This document shows positions 33,857 through 44,438 of a stretch of DNA of 64,000 nucleotides, one piece after another. Made by a program: the position numbers and the translations under genes. A model generated the notes under the pieces. That model ran no database searches and was not told where the DNA came from. It was given only the letters and a program-made list of their open reading frames with translations. This DNA is from Azoarcus sp. CIB (GTDB taxonomy: Bacteria > Pseudomonadota > Gammaproteobacteria > Burkholderiales > Rhodocyclaceae): assembly GCF_001190925.1 (NCBI RefSeq), contig NZ_CP011072.1:2108001-2172000 (forward strand), given 5' to 3'. Position 1 is the first letter of the stretch. Every line of letters starts with the position of its first letter.

Positions 33857-36562
33857 ATGAGCTTCCGATACCTGCAGAGCCTCTTCAATCCGCAGTCGAT
33901 CGCAGTGATCGGCGCCAGCGCCCGGCCCCGGCGCATCGGCAGCGTGGTCATGCGCAACCTGCTGGCCGGCGGATTCGGCGGTGCGATCATGCCGGTCAAC
34001 CCCAAGCGCGACGCCGTCGCCGGGGTGCTGACCTATCCGAACGTCGCAGCCCTGCCGCGCACCCCGGATCTCGCCATCATCTGCACCCCGCCCTCTGCCA
34101 TCCCGGGCATCCTCGACCAGCTCGGCGAACGCGGCACGCGCGCGGCCATTGTCATGGCAAGCCAACTCGGCACCACGCTGGGAACGGACGGACGACCGCT
34201 CGACGTGGCGATCCTCGAGATCGCCCGCCGTCACGGGATCCGCATCCTCGGGGGCAGCACGCTCGGCGTGATGGTGCCGCAAGCGGGCCTGAACGCGACC
34301 TTCTCGCAGGTCGGCGGACTGTCGGGCAACATCGGCTTCGTCTCGCAGTCCGACGCCGTCGGCACGATGGTGCTCGACTGGGCGCAGCCGAAGAAGATCG
34401 GCTTCTCGCACTTCGTGTCGCTCGGCGAGGCGCTCGACATCGGCTTTGGCGAAGTGCTCGACTTCCTCGGCAGCGATCCCGGCACGCGCGCGATCCTGAT
34501 GTACATCGAATCGATCCGCGAACGCCGCAGCTTCATGGCGGCCGCACGCGCCGCGGCCCGCAACAAGCCGGTGGTGGCGATCAAGGCCGGACGCGCGCAG
34601 CGCACCATGTCGGGCATCGGCGACCCCCTGTTCCTCGACAGCCCCGGCCTGATCGGCAGCGACGACGTGGCTGACGCCGTGCTGCGCCGCGCCGGCATCC
34701 TGCGCGTCGACCACCTCAACGAGCTGTTCGGTGCGGTCGAGACGGTCGTGCGCTCGCGCCCGATCCACGGCGACCGCCTCGTCGTCATCAGCAACGGCGG
34801 CGGCGCCGGCATCATGGCCGAGGACAGCCTGCATCTCGGCGGCTACGCACTGCCGGACCTCTACCCCAACACGCTCACACGCCTGCGCCGCCTGCTGCCG
34901 CCCGACTGGAACGGCCGCAATCCGATCGCGATCCGCGTCGACGCGCCGCCCAAGCGCTACGAAGATGTGCTGAAGATCCTGTGCGAGGAGCAGGACGGCG
35001 ACGCGATCCTGGTGATCCACACGCCCAACGCCCTCACGCCCAGCATGGAGATCGCCGAAGCGGCGATCAAGACCATCCGCAGCGTCGGCGGCAACCTCCT
35101 CACGTGCTGGATCGGCGACGAGACCGCCGCAGCCGAACGCAAGCTCTTTGCGGATTCGGGCATCGCCACCTTCGATACGCCGGAAAACGCCACGCGCGCC
35201 TTCCTGCACATGGTCAATCACCGGAACATCCGCGAAGTGCTGATGCAGGCGCCGCCCTCCACTTCGGAGAACTTCCGTCCCGACATCGAGGGCGCGCGCA
35301 CCGTGGTGCGCAAGGCCGTCGCCGAAGGCCGCACGCGCCTGACCGAACCCGAAGCCAAGCACATCCTGGCGGCGTACGAGATCCCGGTCGTACAGACCCA
35401 TCTGGCGGCCACGCCGCAGGACGTCTCCGCAATTGCCACCGAGCTCGGCACGCCCGTCTCCGTCACGGTCATGTCACGTGATATCCGTCGCAAGTGGGAA
35501 GTGGGCGGCGTCGCGCTCGATCTTGAAACCCCGGAGGCCGCCGAATCAGCTGCCCAGGCGATGCTCGTGCGCGTTGCAGCTTCGCGCCCGGACGTCAGGA
35601 TCAGCGGCTTCGCCGTTCAGCCGATGGAAACGCGCGCCCATGCCCGGCAACTGATCGTCGGCGTCGTCACGGACCCGCTGTTCGGGCCGATGATCGTCTT
35701 CGGCGAGGGCGGACGGGGACTGGAGGTATACCGCAACCTCGCCATCGGCCTGCCTCCGCTCAACCTGCCGCTTGCGCACGATCTCATCAACCGCAGCCGC
35801 GCCGCGGGGCTCCTCGACGCCTACCACAATCACCCGGCAGTCAATCGCGACGGCGTCGCCCAGATGCTGACGCGGATTTCGCAGCTGATCGTCGACATCC
35901 CCGAGATCGAGGAACTCGACATCAACCCGATGTTCGTCGATGAACAGGGGATTCTCGCGGTCGATGCGCACATCCAGATTTCGACGGCTCCGCCGAATCC
36001 CCAACGACTGTCGATCCGCCCCTACCCCGAAGACCTCGCCGAACCGGCCAAGCTGCGCGACGGGCGTCAGATCGTCCTGCGCCCCATCCGTCCCGAAGAC
36101 GAAGCCACGCATTACGAATTCCTCTCGCGGGTGACACCGGAAGACATCCTGTTCCGTTTCTTCCACTACATCGGGACCTTGCCGCGCAGCGAAATGGCGC
36201 GGCTGACCCAGATCGACTACGACCGCGAAATGGCTTTCATCGCCAGCGGGCGGGACGGTTCCGACCGTCCGGAGACCCTGGGTGTGGTTCGTGCCGTGGC
36301 CGACCCCGACAACCACACGGCGGAATTTTCCATCCTCGTGCGCTCCGACATGAAGGGCCACGGCATCGGCTCGACGCTGCTGAAAAAGGTAATCCGCTAC
36401 GGCCGCGAACGCGGTCTGCAGGTGCTGGCAGGCGAAGTCATGGCGGAAAACGAACCGATGCTGAAGCTGCTGAAGGTGTTCGGCTTCACCGTCAAGGCTT
36501 CGGAGGAGCCCGGAATCCTCGCCGTGCGCCTGATGCTGCAGGAGCAGCCCGTCAGGACGTGA
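33857..36562 (+). CDS. Pat-type protein lysine acetyltransferase (acyl-CoA synthetase-like plus GNAT)
   Basis: 901 residues. The N-terminal 690 residues form an NDP-forming acyl-CoA synthetase module: CoA-binding [21 protein letters not shown], ligase-like core [14 protein letters not shown], and ATP-grasp domain (about 490-690, ending [13 protein letters not shown]). A GNAT domain follows (about 725-895: [26 protein letters not shown]). This order is that of PatZ/YfiQ enzymes, which acetylate and so shut off acetyl-CoA synthetase and other AMP-forming acyl-CoA ligases. In a strain that uses many acyl-CoA ligases this is a likely control point. The 3' end overlaps the convergent GGDEF-EAL gene by 11 bases. 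Confidence 0.9.
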   Translation: MSFRYLQSLFNPQSIAVIGASARPRRIGSVVMRNLLAGGFGGAIMPVNPKRDAVAGVLTYPNVAALPRTPDLAIICTPPSAIPGILDQLGERGTRAAIVMASQLGTTLGTDGRPLDVAILEIARRHGIRILGGSTLGVMVPQAGLNATFSQVGGLSGNIGFVSQSDAVGTMVLDWAQPKKIGFSHFVSLGEALDIGFGEVLDFLGSDPGTRAILMYIESIRERRSFMAAARAAARNKPVVAIKAGRAQRTMSGIGDPLFLDSPGLIGSDDVADAVLRRAGILRVDHLNELFGAVETVVRSRPIHGDRLVVISNGGGAGIMAEDSLHLGGYALPDLYPNTLTRLRRLLPPDWNGRNPIAIRVDAPPKRYEDVLKILCEEQDGDAILVIHTPNALTPSMEIAEAAIKTIRSVGGNLLTCWIGDETAAAERKLFADSGIATFDTPENATRAFLHMVNHRNIREVLMQAPPSTSENFRPDIEGARTVVRKAVAEGRTRLTEPEAKHILAAYEIPVVQTHLAATPQDVSAIATELGTPVSVTVMSRDIRRKWEVGGVALDLETPEAAESAAQAMLVRVAASRPDVRISGFAVQPMETRAHARQLIVGVVTDPLFGPMIVFGEGGRGLEVYRNLAIGLPPLNLPLAHDLINRSRAAGLLDAYHNHPAVNRDGVAQMLTRISQLIVDIPEIEELDINPMFVDEQGILAVDAHIQISTAPPNPQRLSIRPYPEDLAEPAKLRDGRQIVLRPIRPEDEATHYEFLSRVTPEDILFRFFHYIGTLPRSEMARLTQIDYDREMAFIASGRDGSDRPETLGVVRAVADPDNHTAEFSILVRSDMKGHGIGSTLLKKVIRYGRERGLQVLAGEVMAENEPMLKLLKVFGFTVKASEEPGILAVRLMLQEQPVRT

Positions 36563-39134
36563 GCGTCGAGAGCGCTCGCAGCCACTGGCCGAACTCCGCC
36601 GCGGGCATCGGCCGCGCGAACAGGTAGCCCTGCCCCTCGTCGCATCCTTCCTCGCGCAGGAAGCGGCGCTGCGCCTCCGTCTCGATGCCTTCGGCGATGA
36701 CCTTGAACCCGAGACTGTGCCCCAGCGCGATGACTGCGCGGCTGATCGCGATATCGGACGGATCGTCCGGCAGATCGTTCACGAAGGCCCGGTCGAGCTT
36801 GATCGTGCCGATGGGCAGCCTCTTCAGGTAAGCCAGCGACGAATAGCCCGTGCCGAAATCGTCGATCGCGGTGGTGATCCCCAGCGCCATGATGTCGTTG
36901 AGGACACGGCGGCCGTGATCGGGGTTCTCCATGATCACGGTTTCGGTGATCTCGATTTCGAACACCGAGGGCGGCAGGTGCCAGCGCTCGATCACCGCAC
37001 GCAGCGTTGCCACGATGTCGCTGCGATCGATCTGCGGCCCCGCCACGTTGACCCCGAGCCGCCCGATTTCCAGCCCCTCGTCGAGCCAGCGGCGCGCTGC
37101 CGCACCGACCTGCTCGAGCACCTGCTCGCCCAGCGGAATCACGAGACCGCTGCGCTCGGCAAGGGGAATGAAGTCGCCCGGCGGAATCAGCCCGCGCTCC
37201 GGGTCGCGCCAGCGCACGAGCGCCTCCGCCCCGAGGTAGGTGCCATCCTCGAGGCTGAACTGCGGCTGGAACCACACCTCAAACTCGTTGCGGTCGATGG
37301 CACGACGCAAAGCACTCTCGGTGTGCAGGCGCTTTTGCGCCTCGGCGGTCATGTTGCGCTGGTAAAAGCGGTAGGTGTTGCGACCCGCCCCCTTCGCCTC
37401 GTACATCGCGGCGTCGGCATTGCGGATCAGTTCGGTGACGTTCGGCCCGTCGTCGGGGAACACCGCTACGCCGATGCTGGTGGTCACCATGCCGGTACCG
37501 CCGGCCATCTCGAAGGGCACCTGGATCACGGCGAGGATGCGCCGGATGACCTCGATGGCATCGGTGCCGTCGCCCAGCTCCGACAGGATCACCGCGAACT
37601 CGTCGCCGCCGAGCCGCGCGACCGTGTCCTCGACCCGCACGCAGGTGCCGAGCCGGGCCGCGACGAGTTGGAGCAACTGGTCGCCAACCGGATGCCCGAG
37701 GCTATCGTTGATCGTCTTGAAACCATCCAGATCGAGCAGCAGCACCCCGACCCGATGGCCATAGCGCTGTGCGCGATCGAGCGCATGCTGCATGCGGTCG
37801 TGGAACAGCACGCGGTTGGGCAGCGAGGTCAGCGGATCGAAATGCGCCAGCCGCTCGAGATCGGCCTGCGTGCGCTTGATCGCCGAGATGTCCGAGAACA
37901 CGCCGACAAAGTTGCGGATCTCCCCGCCCGCGCCGCGCACCGCGCTGATCGTGAGCCACTCCGGATACACCTCGCCGGACTTGCGCCGGTTCCAGATCTC
38001 GCCCTGCCACTCGCCCGCGGTCACGATGGACGTCCACAGCTGGCCGTAGAAATCCTCCTCCTGGCGGTCGGATTTGAGGATGCTCGGCGTGCGCCCCCTG
38101 ACCTCGTCGGCCGAATACCCGGTGATTTCGGTGAATGCCGGGTTGGTGGCGATGATGTTCCCGCGCGGGTCGGTCACGACCACGCCGTCGGCCGTGGATT
38201 CGACGATCGTCGAAGCGAGCTGCAGCGCATCCTGCGAGCGCTTGCGCTCCGTCACACGCGCGAAGAGCAGGTTCGCCAGCCATGCGAGCAGGAGCGAATT
38301 CAGAACGGCGATGACGAAGTACTGGGACTCGAACGCTGCCATCCGCGGCCAGCCCTCCATCGGCGTCGCAGCCAGAACCCAGTAGCCGCCGGGCACGCCC
38401 AGGCGCGTCTTGACCGGTTCGTCCGCGAAAACGCCCGGATCGCCGCCGACCAGGTCGCCTTCCTCGCCGCGTCCGTCCTTGCCGCGGACAGCAATGCGCA
38501 GCGCCTGCGAGCCGGTGACCCCGCCGTCGGCCAGAATGGCCTCGATGTTGCCGGCGATGGACACGGTGCCCCAGTAACCGCTTCGACCGCTGATCCCATC
38601 CTCGCTCAGGAACACCGGCGCCCGGATGATCACTGCCCGCCCACCTTGCACCAGCGACACCGGACCGGACAGCATGGGCATTCCCGACTGCATCGCCTGA
38701 ATCACGGTTGCCCACTGCTCCGGGATGCTGCGGTAGTCGAGACCTAGCGCCTTCTCATTCCCCTGCAGCGGATACAGGCGTGCGATCACGTTGTCGGGGG
38801 CATAGGCGATATTGCGGATCAGCCGCTGGTCGGCGATCGTCTGCTTCGCCATTGCATCGAACAGATGGGGAGGCAGATCGCCCTGATGCTGGATCAGGTG
38901 GACGATGCCGTCGCCGCCGATAATCGCCTGCTTGAGCACCCCGTCGAGTTGCGCCTGCACCGTGGCGAGTTCGGCGATCGTGCGGCTGCGCGCCTCGCTC
39001 AGCGCCCGCGCAGCGTCGAGCGAGCCGAGCACGAGGCCGACGGCTGTGCCGACAAGCAACACCGCCGCTGCCGCCAGCCACGAAAGCCAACGAAAGAAAG
39101 CGGGAACGAGGCGATTGGCTACGGTCGTGGGCAA
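36552..39134 (-). CDS. CHASE-PAS-GGDEF-EAL cyclic-di-GMP protein
   Basis: 860 residues. Two membrane helices (about 14-38 and 270-292) bracket a periplasmic CHASE-type sensor. Then come a PAS domain (about 310-430, [12 protein letters not shown]), a GGDEF domain with intact RLGGDEF and an EAL domain with EALVRW, ETVIMEN and [10 protein letters not shown]. Both catalytic motifs look complete, so it could make or break down c-di-GMP. The only upstream start in frame is TTG at 39134, without a good ribosome-binding site, so the exact N-terminus is uncertain. It ends inside the pat-like gene. Confidence 0.92.
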   Translation of the reverse strand: MPTTVANRLVPAFFRWLSWLAAAAVLLVGTAVGLVLGSLDAARALSEARSRTIAELATVQAQLDGVLKQAIIGGDGIVHLIQHQGDLPPHLFDAMAKQTIADQRLIRNIAYAPDNVIARLYPLQGNEKALGLDYRSIPEQWATVIQAMQSGMPMLSGPVSLVQGGRAVIIRAPVFLSEDGISGRSGYWGTVSIAGNIEAILADGGVTGSQALRIAVRGKDGRGEEGDLVGGDPGVFADEPVKTRLGVPGGYWVLAATPMEGWPRMAAFESQYFVIAVLNSLLLAWLANLLFARVTERKRSQDALQLASTIVESTADGVVVTDPRGNIIATNPAFTEITGYSADEVRGRTPSILKSDRQEEDFYGQLWTSIVTAGEWQGEIWNRRKSGEVYPEWLTISAVRGAGGEIRNFVGVFSDISAIKRTQADLERLAHFDPLTSLPNRVLFHDRMQHALDRAQRYGHRVGVLLLDLDGFKTINDSLGHPVGDQLLQLVAARLGTCVRVEDTVARLGGDEFAVILSELGDGTDAIEVIRRILAVIQVPFEMAGGTGMVTTSIGVAVFPDDGPNVTELIRNADAAMYEAKGAGRNTYRFYQRNMTAEAQKRLHTESALRRAIDRNEFEVWFQPQFSLEDGTYLGAEALVRWRDPERGLIPPGDFIPLAERSGLVIPLGEQVLEQVGAAARRWLDEGLEIGRLGVNVAGPQIDRSDIVATLRAVIERWHLPPSVFEIEITETVIMENPDHGRRVLNDIMALGITTAIDDFGTGYSSLAYLKRLPIGTIKLDRAFVNDLPDDPSDIAISRAVIALGHSLGFKVIAEGIETEAQRRFLREEGCDEGQGYLFARPMPAAEFGQWLRALSTLTS

Positions 39135-39331
39135 GATGGCGGGGCGGAAAATGATGGCTGGATGACTGCCCGAAAGCCGGGAATGTTACACGCCTCTCCA
39201 GCGCCGCGCACCCACCTCGGGACGCCCTTACCCCCCTGGCGCCTTGCGGCGGGATTCGGGCGAGTCGCACGCCCTGCGGCCACTCCGGACAGACGGAGCA
39301 AGCACGGCTTGGGCCGCGTCCTAAACGGGGT

Positions 39332-39364
39332 TTGCATCGGCCTGAATACTGTATATAGTTTCAG
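39332..39364 (+). promoter_or_regulatory. Promoter overlapped by a LexA-like SOS box
   Basis: TTGCAT (39332-39337) and TATAGT (39354-39359), 16 bases apart, form a plausible promoter. Over the -10 lies CTGTATATAGTTTCAG (39349-39364). This has the CTG-N10-CAG form and AT-rich centre of the proteobacterial LexA box. It lies 17 bases before the Zn-ribbon gene, which is coupled to a UvrD-type helicase, so SOS control is suggested. Confidence 0.6.
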
Positions 39365-39381
39365 CTCGAAAGGATCACGCC

Positions 39382-39630
39382 ATGTCTGCCCGATTCATTT
39401 GCCCCCACTGCCACGCCTCGCTTAATCCGCACGCGATGGAACGCGCCTACAGCGATCTTGCGGAATATCGGATCTGTCCGGCCTGCGACGAAGCGGTGTT
39501 CTTCGCGCTGCGCGACGCGCCCCGCATTCCCCCGTGGCTGCTGCGCGCCACCCCGACAGACCGTAAAGTCGAGGCAGCCAGCGTTCAGCCCGTCGCGTCG
39601 GCAACCGGCACTCTGCCGGAATGCCGATGA
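39382..39630 (+). CDS. Small zinc-ribbon-like protein upstream of a helicase
   Basis: 82 residues. Two CxxC pairs, FICPHCHASLN and YRICPACDEAVF, are spaced about 24 residues apart and should bind one zinc. The C-terminal half is low in structure. I do not recognise the family. AAAGGA lies upstream of the ATG, and the stop overlaps the helicase start (ATGA), so the two are co-translated behind the LexA-like box. It could be a DNA-binding accessory to the helicase, which is inference from position only. Confidence 0.75.
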   Translation: MSARFICPHCHASLNPHAMERAYSDLAEYRICPACDEAVFFALRDAPRIPPWLLRATPTDRKVEAASVQPVASATGTLPECR

Positions 39631-41720
39631 AGGCGGCGAACGCGATGGAAGTTGCGGATCCTCTCGCCTATCTGGATCACCTCAACGAAGCACAGCGTGC
39701 GGCCGTCCTTTTCGGCACGCAGCCCGACTCCCCGGACCACGATCACCCGCTTCTGGTGATCGCCGGTGCGGGTTCGGGCAAGACCAGCACGCTCGCCCAC
39801 CGCGTCGCGCACCTGCTCGCCAGCGGTGCCGACCCGGGCCGCATCCTGCTGCTGACCTTTTCGCGCCGCGCGGCCGACGAGATGAACCGCCGCGTCACGC
39901 GCATCGTCGCCCAGCAGGCAAAATCCCGTCCGCGACTCGCTGGCGCGTCCCTCGAATGGTCCGGAACGTTCCACGGCATCGGCGCCCGCCTGCTGCGCGA
40001 GTTCGCCGGCCGCATCGGGCTCGAACCGGGGTTCACGATCCATGACCGCGAGGACTCCGGCGACCTGATGAACCTGGCGCGGCACGAACTGGGGCTCTCA
40101 GCAAAGTCGAAGCGATTCCCGATGAAAGGGACCTGCCTCGCGATCTACTCTGCCGCGGTCAACACCCAGGCGCCGCTCGACGAGGTGCTGCAGCAGTCCT
40201 TCCCGTGGTGCAGCGAGTGGGAGGCCGACCTCAAACGCCTCTTTCTCGCCTACGTCGAGGCCAAGCAGGCGCAGCAGGTCCTCGACTACGACGACCTGCT
40301 GCTCTACTGGGCGCAGATGATCACCGACGCCGATCTCGCGACGGAAATCGGCACCCGCTTCTCCCACGTGCTCGTCGATGAGTACCAGGACACCAACCGC
40401 CTGCAAGCCACCATCCTGCTCGCGATGAAACCCGACGGACGCGGCCTTACCGTCGTCGGTGACGACGCGCAGGCCATCTACGCCTTCCGCGGCGCGACGG
40501 TGCGCAACATCCTCGACTTCCCTGCCCATTTCGACCCGCCGGCTCACCAGATCACGCTCGACCGCAACTACCGTTCGACCCTGCCCATCCTCGGCGCCGC
40601 GAACGCCGTCATCGCGCTCGCAAGCGAACGCTTCACCAAGGACTTGTGGACCGAGCGCGCCGGGGCGCAGAAACCGCGCCTGATCTCGGTACGGGACGAT
40701 GCGGACCAGGCCGCCTGCGTCTTCGAATCGGTGCTCGCGCGCCGCGAGGAAGGCGTGCGCCTCAAGTCGCAGGCCGTGCTGTTCCGCGCGTCGCATCACA
40801 GCGCCCGCCTGGAGGTCGAGCTCACCCGCCGCAACCTTCCGTTCGTGAAATTCGGCGGGCTCAAGTTCCTCGAAGCGGCACACGTCAAGGACGTGCTCGC
40901 CGTGCTGCGCTGGGCCATCAATCCGCGCGACCGCGTGTCGGGTTTTCGCGCCATCCAGCTTCACGCCGGCATCGGCCCGAAAACGGCCGGGCGGGTGCTC
41001 GACAACATCGCCAGCGCCGCGCCCGGTTGCCTCCTGCTCGCGGAGCAGCCCGTCCCGGACGCGGCACGCGGCGCGTGGACCGCCTTCGCAGGACTGCTGG
41101 AATCGGTTGCTGCCTCCAACTGGCCTGCGAGCCTCGAGCCGATCTGCCAATGGTATGCGGGCGAGATGGCGCGCCTGTTCGACGACGCAACGACCCGCGC
41201 CGGCGACATCGAACAGCTCGCGCGGATCGCCGCGACCTACCCGAACCTCGAACGCTTCCTCACCGAACTCACGCTCGACCCACCCAGCGCGACGAGCGAC
41301 GAAGCGGGCATCCCGCTGCTCGACGAGGACTACCTGATCCTGTCCACGATCCACTCGGCGAAGGGGCAGGAGTGGTCCGCGGTGACACTGTTGAACGCGG
41401 TCGACGGTTGCCTGCCGTCTGACCTCGCGACCGGCAGCAGCAGCGAGATCGAGGAGGAGCGCCGCCTGTTGTACGTCGCGATGACGCGCGCGAAGGATGC
41501 GCTCGACCTGATCGTGCCGCAGCGCTTCCATGTGTCGCAGCAACCCGGTCATGGCGACCGTCATGTGTACGCCAGCCGCACGCGTTTCATCCCGAACCGG
41601 ATCCTGGAGAGCTTCGAGCAGACCTCGTGGCCGCCGCCCGCGGCCGCCCCCCGCCCAACGGCGGAATCGCGCCGCATCGCGTTCGATCTAGCCGAGAAGA
41701 TGCGTTCGATGTGGAAGTGA
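39627..41720 (+). CDS. UvrD/PcrA/Rep-family superfamily I DNA helicase
   Basis: 697 residues from ATG 39627 (ATGA with the upstream stop; ATG 39621 and 39645 are alternatives). Helicase motifs occur in order: LNEAQRAAV (Q), IAGAGSGKT (I), TFSRRAADEM (Ia), VDEYQDTNRLQ (II), VVGDDAQAIYAFRGA (III), LDRNYRS (IV), STIHSAKGQEW (V), LLYVAMTRAKD (VI). It unwinds DNA 3' to 5' with ATP. The 2B region is shorter than in E. coli UvrD (720), and it ends EKMRSMWK. It resembles the RecBCD-independent UvrD-like helicases of betaproteobacteria. A LexA-like box precedes the two-gene unit. Confidence 0.92.
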   Translation: MKAANAMEVADPLAYLDHLNEAQRAAVLFGTQPDSPDHDHPLLVIAGAGSGKTSTLAHRVAHLLASGADPGRILLLTFSRRAADEMNRRVTRIVAQQAKSRPRLAGASLEWSGTFHGIGARLLREFAGRIGLEPGFTIHDREDSGDLMNLARHELGLSAKSKRFPMKGTCLAIYSAAVNTQAPLDEVLQQSFPWCSEWEADLKRLFLAYVEAKQAQQVLDYDDLLLYWAQMITDADLATEIGTRFSHVLVDEYQDTNRLQATILLAMKPDGRGLTVVGDDAQAIYAFRGATVRNILDFPAHFDPPAHQITLDRNYRSTLPILGAANAVIALASERFTKDLWTERAGAQKPRLISVRDDADQAACVFESVLARREEGVRLKSQAVLFRASHHSARLEVELTRRNLPFVKFGGLKFLEAAHVKDVLAVLRWAINPRDRVSGFRAIQLHAGIGPKTAGRVLDNIASAAPGCLLLAEQPVPDAARGAWTAFAGLLESVAASNWPASLEPICQWYAGEMARLFDDATTRAGDIEQLARIAATYPNLERFLTELTLDPPSATSDEAGIPLLDEDYLILSTIHSAKGQEWSAVTLLNAVDGCLPSDLATGSSSEIEEERRLLYVAMTRAKDALDLIVPQRFHVSQQPGHGDRHVYASRTRFIPNRILESFEQTSWPPPAAAPRPTAESRRIAFDLAEKMRSMWK

Positions 41721-41973
41721 CGCGAGTTGTCCCCAGCGGATGTGGATAAGTCTGTGTGCGGGTGCTGGATGACGCTCACAAGTCCTTCACCCGACAGGAA
41801 ATTCGATCCGTGCTGCATGAATGGGCAACCGCATCCGTGTATCGCGGGCACTCCCGGCTGGGCCTGCCCCGCGACAGACGGGCTGCCGAATGCGTTACTC
41901 TTGCCGTCTGCATGTGCGCGCCTGCGTCACCGACAGCGCCACGCCTCCTTTCCTTGTTCCACCGGGAACTGAC
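41721..41973. other. Intergenic stretch before the DyP gene
   Basis: 253 bases without a convincing gene; short open frames here have no family features. The helicase end is followed by TGTGGATAA (41741-41749), a perfect DnaA-box complement (TTATCCACA), but it is single. No terminator or promoter was assigned with confidence. Confidence 0.4.
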
Positions 41974-42879
41974 ATGACCCCCGAGAAGACCCCCGACACG
42001 AGCCGGCACCAAGCCGGAATCATGAAGGCCGTGCCAGCGCTGGCGCGCCACCTGTTCTTCGCCCTCGACTCGGTGACCGAGCTGCCCGACGCGCTGAACC
42101 GGATCGCGCCGCTCGCCGACGGCGATGCGACTGTCATCGGCCTCGGCGAGTCGCTCGTTCGCGCCGCGGGCGGGCATATGGACGGCCTTCGCCCTTTCCC
42201 GACGCTGAGCGGCAGCCCGGTCGACATCCCCTCGACCCAGCACGGCCTGTGGTGCTGGCTGCGCGGCGACGATCGCGGCGAATTGCTGCACCGCAGCCGC
42301 CGCATCGTGGCGGCCCTCGCACCGGCCCTGCGCCTCGTGGAGGCGACGGAAGCCTTCCGCTACGGCAAAGGGCTGGATCTGACGGGCTACGAGGACGGCA
42401 CCGAGAACCCCGAGGGCGACGAGGCACTCGCCGTCGCCTTCACCTCGACCGGCACGGACTCGCTGCAGGGCGGAAGCTTCGCGGCGGTTCAGCACTGGCG
42501 GCACGATCTCGATCATTTCGATCGCCTGCCCGGGAACGAGCAGGATCACATCATGGGCCGGCGCAAGAGCGATAACGAGGAGCTGGAGGACGCGCCGGAA
42601 TCCGCCCATGTCAAACGCACCGCGCAGGAGAGCTTCGACCCGGAAGCCTTCGTGCTGCGGCGCTCCATGCCGTGGTCGGACAGTGCGCAGTCCGGACTCG
42701 TGTTCCTGGCCTTTGGACATTCCGTCGACGCGTTCGAAGCACAACTGCGCCGCATGGCGGGGCTCGACGACGGCATCGTCGATGCGCTGTTCCGCTTCAG
42801 CCGGCCCGTGACAGGCGGCTATTACTGGTGCCCCCCGATGCGCGACGGCCGCATCGACCTCCGCATACCGGGCCGCTGA
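41974..42879 (+). CDS. Dyp-type peroxidase
   Basis: 301 residues, cytosolic-type with no Tat signal. The family motif G-x-x-D-G is in LTGYEDGTENPEGDEA (distal Asp about residue 140). The proximal heme His is in DAPESAHVKRT, and the distal Arg is in VLRRSMPWSD. Length and sequence fit class B DyP enzymes, which oxidise dyes and phenols with hydrogen peroxide, often inside encapsulin shells; no encapsulin gene is adjacent. The ATG at 41974 is used because upstream sequence lacks family similarity. Confidence 0.93.
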   Translation: MTPEKTPDTSRHQAGIMKAVPALARHLFFALDSVTELPDALNRIAPLADGDATVIGLGESLVRAAGGHMDGLRPFPTLSGSPVDIPSTQHGLWCWLRGDDRGELLHRSRRIVAALAPALRLVEATEAFRYGKGLDLTGYEDGTENPEGDEALAVAFTSTGTDSLQGGSFAAVQHWRHDLDHFDRLPGNEQDHIMGRRKSDNEELEDAPESAHVKRTAQESFDPEAFVLRRSMPWSDSAQSGLVFLAFGHSVDAFEAQLRRMAGLDDGIVDALFRFSRPVTGGYYWCPPMRDGRIDLRIPGR

Positions 42880-42907
42880 TCACAGGGGCCCGGCCCTCTC
42901 GGCCATC

Positions 42908-43249
42908 CTAATCGGCTGCAGGAGCGGTTCCGAGCACCTGCAGCGCGTCGGTGATCTCTGCGACGCTGCCGGGACGCACGATGCGCGCGACTTCGGCGCC
43001 GTCGCGCAGGAACACCAGCGTCGGCCAAAGCTTGACCCGGAAGGATCGCCCTAGCGGCCGGCCAGGGCCGTCCTCGATCTTCAGGTGGCGGACCTGCGGA
43101 TATGCAGCGAAGGCTTCCGCGATGAGCGGCTGCGCGCCTCGGCAGAACCCGCACCATCCGGTGCCGAATTCCAGCACCGTCGGCTCCTTCAGCGCGTCGA
43201 TCTCCTTGCGCTCGGGTGCAACCGTCGAATACTCCGTGTTCGATCCCAT
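42908..43249 (-). CDS. Thioredoxin-like protein with a CGFC active site
   Basis: 113 residues. The redox motif WCGFC has Cys33 and Cys36, and the cis-Pro is in LWPTLVFLRDG, so the thioredoxin fold is complete. Compared with thioredoxin the Cys-Gly-Pro-Cys is Cys-Gly-Phe-Cys. No signal peptide is present. ATG 43249 has GGAG six bases upstream; a TTG 12 bases earlier is less likely. It follows the amino-acid dehydrogenase gene by 39 bases on the same strand. Confidence 0.88.
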   Translation of the reverse strand: MGSNTEYSTVAPERKEIDALKEPTVLEFGTGWCGFCRGAQPLIAEAFAAYPQVRHLKIEDGPGRPLGRSFRVKLWPTLVFLRDGAEVARIVRPGSVAEITDALQVLGTAPAAD

Positions 43250-43288
43250 CCGTGGCTCCAATCCCCGTTGCAGACTCCGTGACTCCGC

Positions 43289-44401
43289 TCACGCCGGGCG
43301 CCAGCGGCCGAAGGACATCGCTTTCCTGATTCGCGCGGTCGCGAGCGCGATCGCTGCGTCGCGCGGCAAGATCGACTGCGCGGACGCCGTCTCGATCACT
43401 GCACGCGTATTCTCGCGCACCTTCTCCGCAATCGTGGCGATCGCGGCGGCCTGACTCCCGCCCGCATACTCCACGGCCCCGCAGATGACCCCGCCTGCGT
43501 TCGCGATGAAGTCCGGCACGCACAGCACCCCTTTGCGGTGCAAATACTCCTCGGCCGCGCGCGTGAAGGGAATGTTCGCCCCCTGCAGCACGAGCCGCGT
43601 GCGCAGGCGCCCCACATTGTCCTGATGCACCACGTCGGGCCGTGCCGCGGGAATCCAGATGTCGCATTCGACGTCGATCACGGAATCGGGGCTGCCCTTC
43701 TGTCCGCCCGGATAATCGATCACGGAGCGGCCTTCTGCCTTGAGCACGTCCAGCGCGGCGAGGTCTATCCCGCGCGGATCCCATAGCGTGCCCGCCGAAT
43801 CGGCGGCGCCGACGATGACCGCCCCCTTCTTGGCCAGGAAATGCGCGGAGTGCCGGCCGACCGCCCCGTAGCCCTGGATCACGACGCGCGCACCCGCCAG
43901 TTCGAAGCAGCAGGCGGCCGCCGCCACTTCGCCCGCATGGGCGACGCCCCAGCCCGTCGCGCCGATCTGGTCGAGGGGGATGCCGCCGAGCTCGCGCGGC
44001 AGACCCACCGCCCGGCCGATCTCGTCGCGCACCCAGGCCATGCAGGTTTCGTCGGTCCCCATGTCGGGACCAAAGATGTAGTCGCGAATGTCGCGCAGCG
44101 CGCACGCGAGCCCGCGGACGAGTCGTTCCTTGTCGGGGCGCGGCATCTTGGGGTCGCCGTAGAGTACGACCTTGCCGCCGCCGTGGCGCAGGCCCGCAGC
44201 GGCGTTCTTGTAGGTCATCCCGCGCGCGAGCCGGAAGCATTCCTCCGTGCTGACGTCCGGCGCCATGCGCACACCGCCGATCGCGGGCCCGATGGCGACG
44301 TTGTCGACCACCAGCACGGCCTTCAGGCCGATGCCCGGTTCACGGATATGGATGATCTTCGCCGGCCCGAGATCGTCGGCAAAATCGAACGCGTCGCTCA
44401 T
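43289..44401 (-). CDS. Glu/Leu/Phe/Val-family amino-acid dehydrogenase
   Basis: 370 residues from ATG 44401 (GGGGGAGG upstream). The catalytic Lys lies in LRHGGGKVVLYGDP, the proton-shuttle Asp in FGPDMGTDETCMAW, and the NAD domain begins VVIQGYGAVGRHSAHFLAKKG. Length is that of leucine or phenylalanine dehydrogenases (360-380) rather than glutamate dehydrogenase (420 or more). The enzyme interconverts an amino acid and its 2-oxoacid with ammonia. A 2-oxoacid dehydrogenase operon lies 2 kb away in the opposite orientation. Branched-chain amino acids are therefore the favoured substrate, not proven. Confidence 0.9.
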   Translation of the reverse strand: MSDAFDFADDLGPAKIIHIREPGIGLKAVLVVDNVAIGPAIGGVRMAPDVSTEECFRLARGMTYKNAAAGLRHGGGKVVLYGDPKMPRPDKERLVRGLACALRDIRDYIFGPDMGTDETCMAWVRDEIGRAVGLPRELGGIPLDQIGATGWGVAHAGEVAAAACCFELAGARVVIQGYGAVGRHSAHFLAKKGAVIVGAADSAGTLWDPRGIDLAALDVLKAEGRSVIDYPGGQKGSPDSVIDVECDIWIPAARPDVVHQDNVGRLRTRLVLQGANIPFTRAAEEYLHRKGVLCVPDFIANAGGVICGAVEYAGGSQAAAIATIAEKVRENTRAVIETASAQSILPRDAAIALATARIRKAMSFGRWRPA

Positions 44402-44438
44402 CGCACCATCCTCCCCCATGCCGGGCGAGCGCGGGCGA

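Noticed and set aside
31273-34005. A 910-codon minus-strand open frame opposite ovoA
   Set aside because: The translation has no domain features and is Arg/Ala/Gly/Val-rich, whereas the plus strand gives all three OvoA domains.
41741-41749. Single perfect DnaA box (TTATCCACA on the minus strand) after the helicase gene
   Set aside because: One isolated box without an AT-rich region, dnaA, dnaN or other boxes is not evidence for an origin.
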